A stretch of 64,000 nt of DNA from Phaeobacter gallaeciensis DSM 26640 (GCF_000511385.1 NC_023137.1:3541001-3605000); one strand, 5' to 3'; positions 36,189 through 46,572 are shown, counted from the stretch's first letter. Made by a program: numbers and translations. The notes: a model not told the origin generated them from the sequence alone.

Positions 36189-37352
36189 ATGTCCAAACGA
36201 GATTACTATGACATTCTCGGGGTGTCCAAAGGGGCCACCGCCGATGAAATCAAGAAAGGCTTTCGCAAGAAGGCCAAAGAGCTGCACCCCGATCGGAACA
36301 AGGACAATCCCGAATCCGAGGGGCAATTCAAAGAGGCCAACGAGGCCTACGATGTTCTGAAAGATCCAGAGAAAAAGGCCGCGTACGACCGCTATGGCCA
36401 TGCGGCTTTTGAAAACGGCATGGGTGGCGGTCAGCGCGGTGGTCAGGGCGGCCAGGGCTTTGGCGGCGGAGACTTCTCCTCTGCTTTCTCTGATGTATTC
36501 GACGATCTGTTCGGCGACTTCATGGGTGGTCGTGGTGGCCAGGGTGGCGGACGGCAACGGGCCGCGCGCGGCTCCGACCTGCGCTATAACCTGCGCATCT
36601 CGCTTGAGGATGCCTTCGCGGGTATGCACAAAACCATCAACGTGCCGACCGCTGTGGCCTGTGAGTCCTGCGAGGGCACCGGCGCTGAGGGCGGCGTGGA
36701 GCCAACCACCTGCCCGACCTGCTCAGGCATGGGCAAAGTGCGCGCGCAACAGGGCTTCTTCACGGTGGAGCGCACCTGCCCCACCTGCTCCGGCCTTGGC
36801 CAGATCATCAAGAACCCCTGTAAGTCCTGTCAGGGCCACGGTCGCGTCGAGAAAGATCGCTCCCTATCCGTGAATATCCCGGCTGGCGTAGAAACCGGTA
36901 CCCGCATCCGCCTTGCTGGCGAAGGTGAGGCAGGTATGCGTGGTGGCCCTCCCGGTGATCTCTACATCTTCGTAGAAGTGGCCGCGCATGATCTGTTTGA
37001 ACGCGACGGCAATAACCTTTATTGCCGCGTGCCGGTATCCTTGGCCAAGGCTGCTCTTGGTGGTGCAATCGAAGTGCCAACCATCGACGGTGGTCGCGGG
37101 CGGGTCCAGATCCCCGAAGGCAGTCAATCTGGCCGCCAGATGCGCCTGCGCGGTAAGGGTATGCCTGCGCTGCGCGGTGGGGCCACCGGCGACATGTTCA
37201 TCGAACTCGCGGTGGAAACCCCGGTAAACCTCACCTCGCGGCAAAAAGAGCTGCTGCGGGAATTCGAGGATCTCTCCGAAGATAACACCAACCCGGAATC
37301 GCGGAGCTTCTTTTCTTCCGTCAAGAGTTTCTGGGACGGGATGAAGGGCTAA
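36189..37352 (+). CDS. dnaJ: Chaperone DnaJ (Hsp40)
   Basis: A 387-residue co-chaperone of DnaK. The J domain (residues 1-70) carries HPD in KELHPDRNK, followed by a Gly-Phe-rich linker (about 75-120). The zinc-finger region has four CXXCXGXG units: [24 protein letters not shown] and CKSCQGHG. The C-terminal substrate domain (about 215-370) includes DLYIFVEV and [14 protein letters not shown]. It stimulates DnaK ATPase. A canonical terminator follows. Confidence 0.98.
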   Translation: MSKRDYYDILGVSKGATADEIKKGFRKKAKELHPDRNKDNPESEGQFKEANEAYDVLKDPEKKAAYDRYGHAAFENGMGGGQRGGQGGQGFGGGDFSSAFSDVFDDLFGDFMGGRGGQGGGRQRAARGSDLRYNLRISLEDAFAGMHKTINVPTAVACESCEGTGAEGGVEPTTCPTCSGMGKVRAQQGFFTVERTCPTCSGLGQIIKNPCKSCQGHGRVEKDRSLSVNIPAGVETGTRIRLAGEGEAGMRGGPPGDLYIFVEVAAHDLFERDGNNLYCRVPVSLAKAALGGAIEVPTIDGGRGRVQIPEGSQSGRQMRLRGKGMPALRGGATGDMFIELAVETPVNLTSRQKELLREFEDLSEDNTNPESRSFFSSVKSFWDGMKG

Positions 37353-37383
37353 GCCCAGCTCTTTCACAGCATGAGACCAAGAT

Positions 37384-37412
37384 AAAGCGCCCTAAAAAAG
37401 GGCGCTTTTTTT
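37384..37412 (+). terminator. Rho-independent terminator after dnaJ
   Basis: AAAGCGCCC, a 7-base A-rich loop and GGGCGCTTT are followed by TTTT. It lies 32 bases after the dnaJ stop. Confidence 0.95.
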
Positions 37413-37489
37413 GATGGTTTTTCGGTACGGGACTGCTTTGGCCTGACGGATTAACCCTTTGGCAACCCTGGCAGCGCGAGCATTGCGTC

Positions 37490-38254
37490 ATGCCCAAGGA
37501 GCCCGCATTCGAGGACGTCTCTCTGCCGCTGTTCCCAGACAGCGCAAAACTCACTGCATCTTCCGCAAAACCATCATCGCCCCCCTCTTACATCAGGGAT
37601 CATCGCGCCCGATTGAGGGACCGATTCATGACAGGGGGCGCCGCTGCGATGCCGGATTACGAACTGCTGGAACTGGTGCTTTTCCGCTCCATCCCGCGCC
37701 GGGATGTGAAGCCGCTAGCGCGTCAGTTGCTCGACAGTTTTGGCGACTTCAACCGCGTGATCACTGCGCCCCCCGAACGGCTCTCCCAGATTGCGGGAAT
37801 TGGTGATGCCGTGATCACCGATCTTAAGGTGCTGGAGGCCGCCGCCCATCGCATGGCCCGTGCAAAGGTCCTTCAACGCCACATCCTCTCTTCTTGGGAC
37901 GCATTGCTGGATTATTGCCATACTGTGATGGCCCACCGCGAAACTGAGCAGTTCCGAGTGCTATACCTTGATCGTAAAAACAAGTTGATTGCGGATGAGG
38001 AACAGGCCAAAGGCACCGTCGACCATGTCCCTGTCTATCCGCGCGAAATCGCAAAGCGGGCCTTGGAGATCAGCGCCAGCGCCCTGATATTGGTGCATAA
38101 TCATCCATCAGGCGATCCGACACCATCGTCCAGCGACATTGAAATGACCGACCGTGTTGCCCGCGCCCTGGCCGCGTTGGATATTGTGCTGCACGATCAC
38201 CTGATCATCGGAAAATCCAGCGAACTCAGCTTCCGCTCCGAAGGATACCTTTGA
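37490..38254 (+). CDS. radC: RadC/YicR-family JAB-domain protein
   Basis: A 254-residue protein of the RadC family: an N-terminal helical region with a helix-hairpin-helix-like turn (IAGIGDAVITDLKVLEAA) and a C-terminal MPN/JAB metalloprotease-like domain with LVHNHPSGDPTPSSSD, giving the HxHx-Ser-Asp zinc ligands. The name RadC comes from an early link to DNA repair, but its role is not settled and a peptidase-like or mobile-element function has been proposed. It is a single gene after dnaJ, convergent with the OmpA-fusion gene four bases away. Confidence 0.88.
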   Translation: MPKEPAFEDVSLPLFPDSAKLTASSAKPSSPPSYIRDHRARLRDRFMTGGAAAMPDYELLELVLFRSIPRRDVKPLARQLLDSFGDFNRVITAPPERLSQIAGIGDAVITDLKVLEAAAHRMARAKVLQRHILSSWDALLDYCHTVMAHRETEQFRVLYLDRKNKLIADEEQAKGTVDHVPVYPREIAKRALEISASALILVHNHPSGDPTPSSSDIEMTDRVARALAALDIVLHDHLIIGKSSELSFRSEGYL

Positions 38255-38258
38255 CAGT

Positions 38259-39815
38259 TTAACGCACCCAGACCTCGACCCGGCGATTCACTTGCCGCCC
38301 CCATCGTTGGTCTTCGCAGGCCATCGGCAGTGCTTCACCGAACGCTGCAATCTCGATTTCTGTACGCTCCAAGTTGGCAGTTTCAGCAGCTTCAATCACC
38401 GCATCACGCACCGCCTCGGCACGTTTCATGGCGATGGCTTTATTGCCACTCGCAGGTCCATCCCCGTCTGAGAAGCCGACAAAAACCAGTTCCCGCGCAT
38501 CATAGGCGCCCGCCTCAAGCGAGCGCGCCAGTTGCATGATATTGCTTCGAGATTGCGCATCCGGGCGGGTCGAGCCCGGCTCAAACCGAAAAGACGTGGT
38601 CAGACGCTGTAAGCCATCCAAACGAGAGACAAGTCGCTGCAGCTCCCCCAGCGGCACCTCTGGCCCCGCCGCGGTGATGGCATTGGCCAAGCGGTCGCCC
38701 TGAACATTCATGGAGATACGCTCGGGTGCCTGATCGACGAAGCCAGCCCTGCGAATCACGATCTGCGCACTGGGTCCACGCACATAGCTTAGGAAATCCC
38801 GTGCCAGCTTAGGCAACCGCCGGGACGGCAGGTAGAGAAACATCGGCGCGGTCAGCGGATAATCTTCGGTTTTGATCGAACGGCGGTTGGCGCGCAGCGA
38901 AAACCCACAGGCACCTCGTAAAGTCAGGACCCGCGCAGTCGATGTTTCGGCAAAGCTGGCCAACCCAAGCGCAAAGGGATCCGTTGCAACAACGCGCACC
39001 AGAGTGCTGCCACGATCATGGCGCCGCAAACGGGTTCCCAGTGCCGCGATATCTGGTGTCTCCAGCCGGTCAGAGATCGCCTGCGCCAGACCAGAGCCTG
39101 CCACCGGCAGATGGAGTGAAATCGGCGCATTTGGTCCACCCAACTCCGACCAATTGCTGAGGTCACCAGACAGCACCCCTGCCAGATCTGCAACCGAGAT
39201 TGAGCGGACGGGATTGCCCGGTGCCACAACAGGCACCATCGCGTCCAGCGCCAGAACGCGACTACGCTGCGCGCCGGTCATATCGCCCATCCCCGCCTCA
39301 CGGGCCCGCTCACGCTCGGCACTGCGAATCTCACGCAAGGCCATGACAATGTCGGCCTCATTGGTGAGAAGATCGGCAAACCCTTCGTCCGTGTTGCTGA
39401 CAAAGAAGCTGAACCTCGCTGCAACACGGCCAGTATCACGCAACAGGACATAGTCGAAATTGTTGTCGGGCATCGGATCGCGCCGTGTCTGAAACCCGTT
39501 TCGCAGCGCAAACCCCTCGATCAGGGCCGGCAAAAGGACCTCTGCCATGGTCGACGATCCGGACAGGCTGATCTCTGCAACGAAGTCAGACAGGCTCGGG
39601 CACCCCGGCCCTTCACAGCTGACGCCTGAGCCGTCGACAGTCAACTCGCCAAACTTGGTATCAACGCGATAGAATTCGCCGTCGAATCCCAGAATATTTC
39701 CGGTAATCTCAACGGCTCCATCTGGCGACGAAAGTGTCACGTCCTGCGCCTTCAGCGGCAGGATCCCAGTGACGAGAAAGAGTGCGGCGCATATTGCCGC
39801 ACGAAACAAAGCCAT
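38259..39815 (-). CDS. PstS-like substrate-binding domain fused to OmpA peptidoglycan-binding domain
   Basis: A 518-residue exported protein. A signal peptide (MALFRAAICAALFLVTGILPLKAQ) precedes a short beta-rich region with a Cys pair (SCEGPGC). Next comes a PstS/phosphate-binding-like domain from about residue 80 (ISLSGSSTMAEVLLPALIEGF) to about 370. A C-terminal OmpA-type domain (about 405-518) follows, with FEPGSTRPDAQSRSNIMQLA and VNRRVEVWV. Such fusions likely sit in the periplasm tethered to peptidoglycan, sensing or trapping a ligand. No phosphate-transport genes are near. An exported hypothetical gene lies 24 bases upstream and is probably its operon partner. Confidence 0.8.
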   Translation of the reverse strand: MALFRAAICAALFLVTGILPLKAQDVTLSSPDGAVEITGNILGFDGEFYRVDTKFGELTVDGSGVSCEGPGCPSLSDFVAEISLSGSSTMAEVLLPALIEGFALRNGFQTRRDPMPDNNFDYVLLRDTGRVAARFSFFVSNTDEGFADLLTNEADIVMALREIRSAERERAREAGMGDMTGAQRSRVLALDAMVPVVAPGNPVRSISVADLAGVLSGDLSNWSELGGPNAPISLHLPVAGSGLAQAISDRLETPDIAALGTRLRRHDRGSTLVRVVATDPFALGLASFAETSTARVLTLRGACGFSLRANRRSIKTEDYPLTAPMFLYLPSRRLPKLARDFLSYVRGPSAQIVIRRAGFVDQAPERISMNVQGDRLANAITAAGPEVPLGELQRLVSRLDGLQRLTTSFRFEPGSTRPDAQSRSNIMQLARSLEAGAYDARELVFVGFSDGDGPASGNKAIAMKRAEAVRDAVIEAAETANLERTEIEIAAFGEALPMACEDQRWGRQVNRRVEVWVR

Positions 39816-39839
39816 GAGAAATCCTGAATAGACCGCGAG

Positions 39840-40751
39840 TTAATTTGCGGCGATTTTCAGTGTTTCCAGAAGATTATTCAACACAAGAAAGTCACCCGTA
39901 GCAGCACAATCTGGCATTGCCAGCGTCAAGTCACGGGTTCGCAATCTGCCATCGCGCAATTCCAGCGTCTGCGCCGAAACATCACGACCACAATTGATCG
40001 CGGTCACCTCGGCCTCAACGGTCAGATCAATCGCACCGCTTTGATCGCCGCCAAGACGTGGCACGCTATAGACCTCCGCCAACCGCGGGGCCAGCTGCGT
40101 AGCATCGCCAAGCTGTACGACGGAACCACGGCCTGCCGTCAGGTCGGCGCCACGCCAAACGTGACCCGCACTACCATAGCCCGCGCCAAATTCCCGCGCA
40201 TGTAGTTCAAACCCGCTGTTGCCTGCCCATTGCAATACGACCCGGCTCACAAGATCCAAATCCGGCACCGATGTTGTCGCAACCGCGCCACGGCCACTTT
40301 TGGGTTCCACGATGAACACCGCCGAGGAGGACAAAGCCGGTATCTGCACCGTCAGCGCGCCAGTCGCATCCAGTCGGCTGGAGAACATCATGCCATTGTG
40401 ATGAATGGTCAAACGTTCACCCGGTCGGCATAGGGACAATACGGTCAGCCGCACCTCCGCCATCGGGCCAGGAACAGCTTCAGCGGTCATCTCGCAAGAG
40501 GTCTCTGGATCCTGACGCAGAACTTTCTGAGCATTGCCGTCAACTTCTTCGGGAGTGGCCGCTGTCAGGCTGATGGCTTCAATCTGAAGCGGAGCGTCCG
40601 CAGGCAGATCAGGCAGCGCTACGGTCGGCTCGACTACGGACGCGGCTACACTAGCCTGCGGACTGCGCGAGGTGTGCTGCATAACAAGACCAATCGCCAG
40701 GGCGCTACAGAGGGTCGCCGCGCTCATCAGGGCTGTTCGTTTGCTGATCAT
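39840..40751 (-). CDS. Exported hypothetical protein
   Basis: A 303-residue protein I cannot assign. A basic N terminus and one hydrophobic segment (ALMSAATLCSALAIGLVMQH) act as a signal anchor or signal peptide. The rest is Ala-, Val- and Asp-rich, predicted mostly beta, with two scattered cysteines near CEMTAEAVPGPM and SLCRPGERL and two more near the C terminus (INCGRDV and PDCAATGD), which could form disulfides. ATG 40751 follows AAGGAG at 6 bases. It lies 24 bases upstream of the PstS-OmpA fusion and downstream of the secA terminator, suggesting a two-gene envelope operon. Confidence 0.7.
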   Translation of the reverse strand: MISKRTALMSAATLCSALAIGLVMQHTSRSPQASVAASVVEPTVALPDLPADAPLQIEAISLTAATPEEVDGNAQKVLRQDPETSCEMTAEAVPGPMAEVRLTVLSLCRPGERLTIHHNGMMFSSRLDATGALTVQIPALSSSAVFIVEPKSGRGAVATTSVPDLDLVSRVVLQWAGNSGFELHAREFGAGYGSAGHVWRGADLTAGRGSVVQLGDATQLAPRLAEVYSVPRLGGDQSGAIDLTVEAEVTAINCGRDVSAQTLELRDGRLRTRDLTLAMPDCAATGDFLVLNNLLETLKIAAN

Positions 40752-40796
40752 TACCGACTCCTTACCCAAAAAGGTTAAGGAACCGTGACGCAGAAA

Positions 40797-40817
40797 GGCG
40801 GCCAATTGATGGCCGCC
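40797..40817 (-). terminator. Terminator-like hairpin after secA
   Basis: GGCGGCCA, a five-base loop and TGGCCGCC form an 8-base stem downstream of secA on the minus strand, followed there by TTTC. The short T-run makes it a moderate terminator. It separates secA from the exported hypothetical gene. Confidence 0.65.
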
Positions 40818-40898
40818 CCTTGCAGAGAATCTGGCGAAAGCGTGCAATTTTCACAGATTTCACCAGACTATGTGAGCGGATCGACCCCGCCTAACACC

Positions 40899-43598
40899 TC
40901 AGCTCAACCGACCGTGGCAGTGTTTGAACTTCTTGCCGGAGCCACAGGGGCATTTGTCATTTCGTGACGGGTTGCCCCATGTCGACGGATCATCCTCGAC
41001 AAAGCCCTCTGCCGGGGCCTCCGGTGTCGCTGCCGCTTCCGCAGCGCCTGCCGCAGCCTTCTGCAATTCGGCCTGCTGGGCTGCCATTTGCATCATCATC
41101 TGGCGTTGTTCTTCTTCGCTGATGGGACGCACATGGGCCAGCTGCTGGGTGACAGTTTCCCGTAGTGTATCGAGCATGTTCTCGAACAGCTGGAAGCTCT
41201 CGTTCTTGTATTCATTGAGCGGATCGCGCTGCGCGTAGCCACGGAAACCGACAACAGACCGCAGATGCTCCAGCGTCAGCAGATGCTCCCTCCATTTCGC
41301 ATCAATTGTCTGCAGCAAAACCTGTTTTTCGATATTGCGCATGGTTTCCGGGCCAAAGGCTTCGGTCTTCTCAGCCATCTTCGCGTCGCTGGCCTCAACC
41401 AGACGTTCGCGAATTTGCTCGTCGTCCACGCCTTCTTCGGCAGTCCACTCGACCACGGGCACGTCCAGACCCAGCTTCTCGCGGACTTGCTCTTGCAGAC
41501 CTTCGCTGTCCCATTGATCAGCATAGGTCTTGGCCGGCATATGCACATCAAGGAGGTCGTCGATCACCTCATGACGCATATCGCCAACGATTTCCGACAG
41601 ATCTTCGGCAGCCATGATTTCGCGACGCTGGTTGAAGATCACCTTACGCTGATCGTTCATCACATCGTCGAATTTCAGAACGTTCTTGCGCATGTCGAAG
41701 TTGCGGCCCTCGACCTTCGCCTGCGCACGTTCCAGCGATTTGTTCACCCATGGGTGAATGATCGCCTCGCCTTCTTTCATGCCCAAGGTCGAGAGCAGTT
41801 TATCCAACCGCTCGGAGCCGAAAATCCGCATCAGGTCATCTTCGAGGCTGAGATAGAACACGGTGCGGCCCGGATCCCCCTGACGACCCGAACGGCCGCG
41901 CAGCTGGTTGTCGATACGGCGGCTTTCGTGACGCTCAGAGGCCATAACGAACAGGCCACCTGCCTGTTTGACAGCTTCCTCATCGGCGACATGCGCCTCT
42001 TCGATGCGCGCGCGAATGGCCTCGTGATCCCCATCAGGGGTCTCTGCAATCGCCTCAAGCACCTTAAACTCAACGTTGCCGCCAAGTTTGATGTCGGTGC
42101 CCCGGCCCGCCATGTTGGTGGCGATTGTCACGGCCCCCAGACGACCGGCGTCAGCAACGATCTGCGCCTCCTGCTCATGGTGGCGAGCGTTCAGCACGTT
42201 GTGTTTGATGCCCTCCTTCTGGAGAAGCTGGCTCAGCAGTTCAGATTTCTCAATCGAGGTGGTGCCCAGCAAAACCGGCTGCCCGTTTTCATGGGCTTTC
42301 TTGGTCTCATTGATCATCGCCTGGTATTTTTCCATAGCGGTGCGATAGACCTGATCGTCCTCATCCTTGCGTGCAATCGGACGGTTGGTTGGCACTTCGA
42401 CCACACCCAAACCGTAAATTTCGGCAAATTCTTCGGCTTCGGTCATTGCGGTACCGGTCATGCCCGACAGCTTGCCATAAAGACGGAAGTAGTTCTGGAA
42501 AGTCACAGAAGCCAGCGTCGTATTCTCCGGCTGAATCTTCACCTCTTCCTTGGCCTCAATGGCCTGATGCAGACCCTCGGAGAGACGGCGACCCGCCATC
42601 ATCCGTCCAGTGAATTCATCAATCAGGACCACTTCTCCATCGCGAACAATGTAATCCTTATCGCGCTGGAACAGCTTGTGCGCGCGCAGGGCCTGGTTGA
42701 CGTGATGGACTACCGTGGTGCTTTCAGGATCATAAAGCGATGCACCCTCCTCCAGCAGATCATGAGCGATCAGCTGCTGTTCGAGGTATTCGTTGCCCTC
42801 CTCGGTGAAGGTGACGCCACGGGTTTTCTCGTCCAGCTCGTAGTGATCATCACTCAGCAGCGGGATCAACTTGTCGATGGTGGAATAGAGTTCCGAACGG
42901 TCCTCGGCAGGGCCGGATATGATCAACGGCGTACGGGCCTCGTCGATCAGGATCGAGTCGACCTCATCCACGATGGCAAAGTTATGATGTTTCTGGAACA
43001 CCTGATCCAGCGAAGGCTTCATGTTATCGCGCAGATAATCAAAACCCAGCTCGTTGTTGGTCGCATAGGTGACGTCGCTTTGGTAGGCGGCCATTTTCTC
43101 GGCATCCGGCTGACCTGACCAGATCACGCCAGTGGTCATGCCAAGCTGGGCAAACACCTTGCCCATCCATTCGCTGTCGCGCTTGGCGAGGTATTCGTTG
43201 ACGGTGACCACATGCACACCCTTGCCCGTCAGCGCATTGAGATAGGCCGGGAAGGTCGCAACAAGGGTTTTACCCTCACCGGTCTTCATCTCGGAGATAT
43301 TACCCTGATGCAGGAATATTCCGCCCATCAGCTGGGTGTCAAAGGCCCGCAGACCCAACGCACGACGTGCACCTTCGCGCACATTGGCAAAAGCCTCGGG
43401 CAGCAGATCATCCAGGCTTTCCCCGTCCAGCGCGCGTTTGCGCAGCTCGGCGGTCTTATCCTGCAAATCCTGATCGCTGAGTTTCTCGAACTCGGGCTCC
43501 AGCGCGTTGATCTTGGCAATCAGCGGCCGTGTCGCCTTGATTTTGCGGTCATTCGGCGTGCCGAATACCTTTTTGGCGAGTGTTCCGATACCCAGCAT
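40899..43598 (-). CDS. secA: Preprotein translocase ATPase SecA
   Basis: An 899-residue motor that drives unfolded proteins through SecYEG. The N-terminal DEAD-type ATPase has [11 protein letters not shown] (Walker A, near residue 105) and [15 protein letters not shown]. The second motor domain has [10 protein letters not shown] and the conserved [10 protein letters not shown]. The C-terminal tail ends with the SecB/zinc motif [17 protein letters not shown] 43598 ([13 protein letters not shown]) is the family start. The gene is monocistronic and divergent from a parvulin gene that also handles exported proteins. Confidence 0.98.
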   Translation of the reverse strand: MLGIGTLAKKVFGTPNDRKIKATRPLIAKINALEPEFEKLSDQDLQDKTAELRKRALDGESLDDLLPEAFANVREGARRALGLRAFDTQLMGGIFLHQGNISEMKTGEGKTLVATFPAYLNALTGKGVHVVTVNEYLAKRDSEWMGKVFAQLGMTTGVIWSGQPDAEKMAAYQSDVTYATNNELGFDYLRDNMKPSLDQVFQKHHNFAIVDEVDSILIDEARTPLIISGPAEDRSELYSTIDKLIPLLSDDHYELDEKTRGVTFTEEGNEYLEQQLIAHDLLEEGASLYDPESTTVVHHVNQALRAHKLFQRDKDYIVRDGEVVLIDEFTGRMMAGRRLSEGLHQAIEAKEEVKIQPENTTLASVTFQNYFRLYGKLSGMTGTAMTEAEEFAEIYGLGVVEVPTNRPIARKDEDDQVYRTAMEKYQAMINETKKAHENGQPVLLGTTSIEKSELLSQLLQKEGIKHNVLNARHHEQEAQIVADAGRLGAVTIATNMAGRGTDIKLGGNVEFKVLEAIAETPDGDHEAIRARIEEAHVADEEAVKQAGGLFVMASERHESRRIDNQLRGRSGRQGDPGRTVFYLSLEDDLMRIFGSERLDKLLSTLGMKEGEAIIHPWVNKSLERAQAKVEGRNFDMRKNVLKFDDVMNDQRKVIFNQRREIMAAEDLSEIVGDMRHEVIDDLLDVHMPAKTYADQWDSEGLQEQVREKLGLDVPVVEWTAEEGVDDEQIRERLVEASDAKMAEKTEAFGPETMRNIEKQVLLQTIDAKWREHLLTLEHLRSVVGFRGYAQRDPLNEYKNESFQLFENMLDTLRETVTQQLAHVRPISEEEQRQMMMQMAAQQAELQKAAAGAAEAAATPEAPAEGFVEDDPSTWGNPSRNDKCPCGSGKKFKHCHGRLS

Positions 43599-43775
43599 GT
43601 GTTCTCCAACCGTCCTGTCATTGACCCCTGGCGTTGGCAGGCTTGCCCGCCCCGCTCGCAACCCATAAACAATGATGGAACAGCGGTCCTGCCAAAGGCC
43701 TCATGGCGATGTAAGGTCCCGCAAATACAGTGTCAACGCTACGCCCCGCCGTGGCCAGATAATAGGAAGAATTCA

Positions 43776-44627
43776 ATGCGCAAAGGTCTCACTTATTTGT
43801 CAGGACTGGCCCTGGCAGCCGCTTTGACACTGCCCATGTCCGCAACCGCTGAACCTCATGCCAACACGGTGGTGGCTACGGTAAACGGTGAAGAGATCAC
43901 AATCGGTCACATGATCATTGCCCGCGCGACATTGCCCCAGCAGTATCAGCAGCTGCCCGACGATGTGCTCTATGACGCGATCCTGGATCAACTCATCCAA
44001 CAGACCAGCCTGAAGCAAGAGCTGAATGGCGAGGTGCCGAAATACGTTGCCCTGTCGCTGGAAAACGAGGCGCGGTCCCTGCTGGCGGCAGATGTCATTG
44101 AAAAGGTCATGGAAAACGCAGCCTCGGACGAGGATCTGCGCGCGGCCTATGATGAGAAATATACCGACGGCACAGGCGGCGATGAATTCAACGCCTCGCA
44201 TATTCTCGTTGAGACCGAAGAAGATGCCGCCGAAGTGCGCGCTGAACTGGATGCCGGCGCAGATTTCGCCACTCTGGCGCGCGAACGCTCCACTGGCCCG
44301 TCCGGTCCCAACGGTGGTGAATTGGGCTGGTTCGGCAAGGGCCGTATGGTCCCGGAATTCGAAGAAGCGGTTCTGGTGATGGGGGCTGGCGATGTCTCCG
44401 CTCCGGTTCAGACCCAATTTGGCTGGCACGTGATCAAGCTCAACGATCGCCGCACCTCCGCTGCGCCAACCTTTGATGAGGTCCGCGAAGAGCTGGCGAC
44501 GCAGATGCGTCAGGACGCGGTAGAGGACCGCGTGCTCTCTCTGACCACAGCCGCCACCATTAAACGCCCGGAGATCGAAGATCTGGATCCCTCAATCCTG
44601 AAAAACCTCGATCTGGTAAGGAACTAA
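43776..44627 (+). CDS. Periplasmic parvulin-type peptidyl-prolyl isomerase
   Basis: A 283-residue exported foldase. A signal peptide (MRKGLTYLSGLALAAALTLPMSATA) precedes a SurA-like N-terminal helical domain (about 30-125) and a single rotamase domain (about 130-230) with NASHILVETEEDA, LGWFGKGRMVPEFEEA and FGWHVIKL. It would help outer-membrane and secreted proteins fold after SecA-dependent export. ATG 43776 follows AGGAAG. argJ begins two bases after its stop, an odd metabolic neighbour but probably the same transcript. Confidence 0.9.
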   Translation: MRKGLTYLSGLALAAALTLPMSATAEPHANTVVATVNGEEITIGHMIIARATLPQQYQQLPDDVLYDAILDQLIQQTSLKQELNGEVPKYVALSLENEARSLLAADVIEKVMENAASDEDLRAAYDEKYTDGTGGDEFNASHILVETEEDAAEVRAELDAGADFATLARERSTGPSGPNGGELGWFGKGRMVPEFEEAVLVMGAGDVSAPVQTQFGWHVIKLNDRRTSAAPTFDEVREELATQMRQDAVEDRVLSLTTAATIKRPEIEDLDPSILKNLDLVRN

Positions 44628-44629
44628 CA

Positions 44630-45859
44630 ATGGCATTGCCCCGCTCTCCTCTCGCTCCTGAACATTTTCCGGATCTGCCTCAAATCGCCGGTGTGCGATT
44701 TGCCTCGGCTGCCGCCGGGGTGAAATACAAGGATCGTACGGACGTGATGCTCGCTGTGATGGATCCGGGCAGCGCTGTGGCAGGCGTGTTCACTCGATCC
44801 GCAACCCGCTCTGCACCGGTTCTGGACTGTCAGGCAAAACTGGCCTCAAGTCACAATGACACCGCACACGGCGCCGCCATTCTGGTCAACTCAGGCAATT
44901 CAAATGCCTTTACCGGACACTATGGCCAAACCTCAGTCGCCGAGATTACCCGCACGGTCGCGGATATCACGGGTATTCCGGCAGCTCGGGTGTTCACCGC
45001 CTCTACTGGCGTCATCGGCGAGCCACTGCCTCATGAGCGGATCGTGTCGCAGATTGCGACCCTGAACGACGGACTAAATGCGACATCGATTGAAGGCGCT
45101 GCCGAAGCCATCATGACAACGGACACCTTCGCCAAAGGGGCCGGTGCCACGGTTGAGGTCGACGGTAAAACAGTCTCTATTGCAGGAATTGCCAAAGGCT
45201 CCGGCATGATTGCGCCCGATATGGCCACCATGCTTGTCTATATTTTCACTGATGCAAAGATCGCACAGGAAGACCTGCAAGCCCTCCTGTCGCAGATCTG
45301 CGACCGCACCTTCAACTGCATCACCGTGGACAGCGACACTTCAACATCCGACAGCTTAATGCTCTGCGCCTCTGGCGCTGCGGACGTCGACGTGACCGGA
45401 AACACAGATTTCGCCCTCGCGCTGGAAGGCGTGATGCTAGACTTGTCGCATCAGGTGGTTCGTGACGGCGAAGGCGCGACCAAATTTGTCGAAGTCCAAG
45501 TCACAGGCGCGATGAATGACCATGACGCCAAGGTTCATGGCCTCTCGATTGCCAACTCGCCTTTGGTGAAGACCGCCATCGCGGGAGAGGATCCCAACTG
45601 GGGCCGTGTGGTGATGGCCATCGGAAAATCCGGCGCCGCTGCCGACCGGGACAAGCTGTCGATCTCCTTCGGAGAGGTGCTGGTTGCTGAAAAAGGCTGG
45701 GTTTCGCCCGACTACAAAGAGGCCAACGGCGCCGCCGAGATGGCGAAAACAGAGATTGTCATCAAGGTTGATCTGGGGCTGGCCGAGGGGAAGAGTACCG
45801 TCTGGACCTGCGATCTGACGCATCAGTATATTTCCATCAACGCGGATTACCGGTCATGA
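44630..45859 (+). CDS. argJ: Bifunctional ornithine acetyltransferase/N-acetylglutamate synthase
   Basis: A 409-residue self-cleaving enzyme of arginine synthesis. It recycles the acetyl group between N-acetylornithine and glutamate. The autoprocessing site lies in GSGMIAPDMATML near residue 200, where cleavage before the conserved Thr yields alpha and beta chains. GNTDFALALEGVML and the C-terminal DLTHQYISINADYRS are typical. The start ATG is two bases after the parvulin stop, and its stop overlaps the mutT start (ATGA). Confidence 0.95.
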   Translation: MALPRSPLAPEHFPDLPQIAGVRFASAAAGVKYKDRTDVMLAVMDPGSAVAGVFTRSATRSAPVLDCQAKLASSHNDTAHGAAILVNSGNSNAFTGHYGQTSVAEITRTVADITGIPAARVFTASTGVIGEPLPHERIVSQIATLNDGLNATSIEGAAEAIMTTDTFAKGAGATVEVDGKTVSIAGIAKGSGMIAPDMATMLVYIFTDAKIAQEDLQALLSQICDRTFNCITVDSDTSTSDSLMLCASGAADVDVTGNTDFALALEGVMLDLSHQVVRDGEGATKFVEVQVTGAMNDHDAKVHGLSIANSPLVKTAIAGEDPNWGRVVMAIGKSGAAADRDKLSISFGEVLVAEKGWVSPDYKEANGAAEMAKTEIVIKVDLGLAEGKSTVWTCDLTHQYISINADYRS

Positions 45860-46254
45860 AGATGGTTCTTGTATCCGCTGTCGCCCTGATTGATGTGGAA
45901 GGCCGTGTGCTCCTCGCGCAACGCCCGGAAGGGAAGTCCATGGCGGGTCTTTGGGAATTTCCGGGAGGCAAGGTAGAGCAGGGCGAAACCCCAGAGGCTG
46001 CGCTGATCCGGGAGCTGGAAGAAGAGCTTGGGATCAACACCTGGGAATCCTGCCTCGCACCGCTGACATTTGCCAGCCACAGCTATGATGATTTTCATCT
46101 CCTGATGCCTCTGTTTGCCTGCCGAAAATGGGAAGGCATCCCGCAAGCCAAAGAGGGGCAAACCCTGAAATGGGTGCGTGCGCAGAACCTGCGCGACTAT
46201 CCGATGCCAGCCGCTGACATTCCGCTGATCCCGATTCTGCGGGACTGGCTGTAG
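45856..46254 (+). CDS. mutT: 8-oxo-dGTP diphosphatase
   Basis: A 132-residue Nudix hydrolase that removes oxidised dGTP from the nucleotide pool. The Nudix box is complete: GGKVEQGETPEAALIRELEEELGI near residues 36-59, with the catalytic REXXEE glutamates. The N terminus SAVALIDVEGRVLLAQRPEGKSMAGLWEFPGG is classic for MutT. It overlaps argJ by ATGA, so the two are translationally coupled. Confidence 0.92.
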   Translation: MKMVLVSAVALIDVEGRVLLAQRPEGKSMAGLWEFPGGKVEQGETPEAALIRELEEELGINTWESCLAPLTFASHSYDDFHLLMPLFACRKWEGIPQAKEGQTLKWVRAQNLRDYPMPAADIPLIPILRDWL

Positions 46255-46414
46255 CCAGGAATTACCTATTTTACGGTGCAATCGCATGGCTCCGCCAGTT
46301 TCTGTGGCGGGGTCCCGATCAACCCGTCAATCAATCATTAACTTTTCTGGTTAACCATGAGGACGAAGCAGAAAAAATTTACTGAAGTCTTGGCGACCAA
46401 AGGTGGCAGCGATC

Positions 46415-46549
46415 ATGATCCGAACGATTAAACAGGGCGCGTTCATTTTTATACAGGGCACGTTTGTGCGCAGCTTGCCCAATGGAAAGATCTCAGTCCG
46501 CGTCGGCAATAAAACCTACGAAGGTGAACCCGTCAGCCGCGCGGCCTGA
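46415..46549 (+). CDS. Small basic protein of 44 residues
   Basis: A short ORF (MIRTIKQGAFIF to PVSRAA) starting at ATG 46415 with AAGGTGG about 8 bases upstream and ending at two strong terminators. The middle, FVRSLPNGKISVRVGNKTYEGEPV, looks like a small beta-barrel or OB-like strand pattern. I recall similar short proteins annotated as hypothetical in Rhodobacteraceae but cannot verify it. No signal peptide or transmembrane segment is seen. The function is unknown. Confidence 0.65.
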   Translation: MIRTIKQGAFIFIQGTFVRSLPNGKISVRVGNKTYEGEPVSRAA

Positions 46550-46572
46550 CAGACACCAACACAGCCCCTCCT

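Noticed and set aside
40497..40799. Merging the exported hypothetical protein into secA as a translocase component
   Set aside because: A hairpin separates it from secA, its sequence has no Sec motif, and it clusters more closely with the PstS-OmpA gene downstream.
41265..43118. A 617-codon open frame antisense to secA
   Set aside because: Shadow of secA codon usage, without a ribosome binding site or domain.
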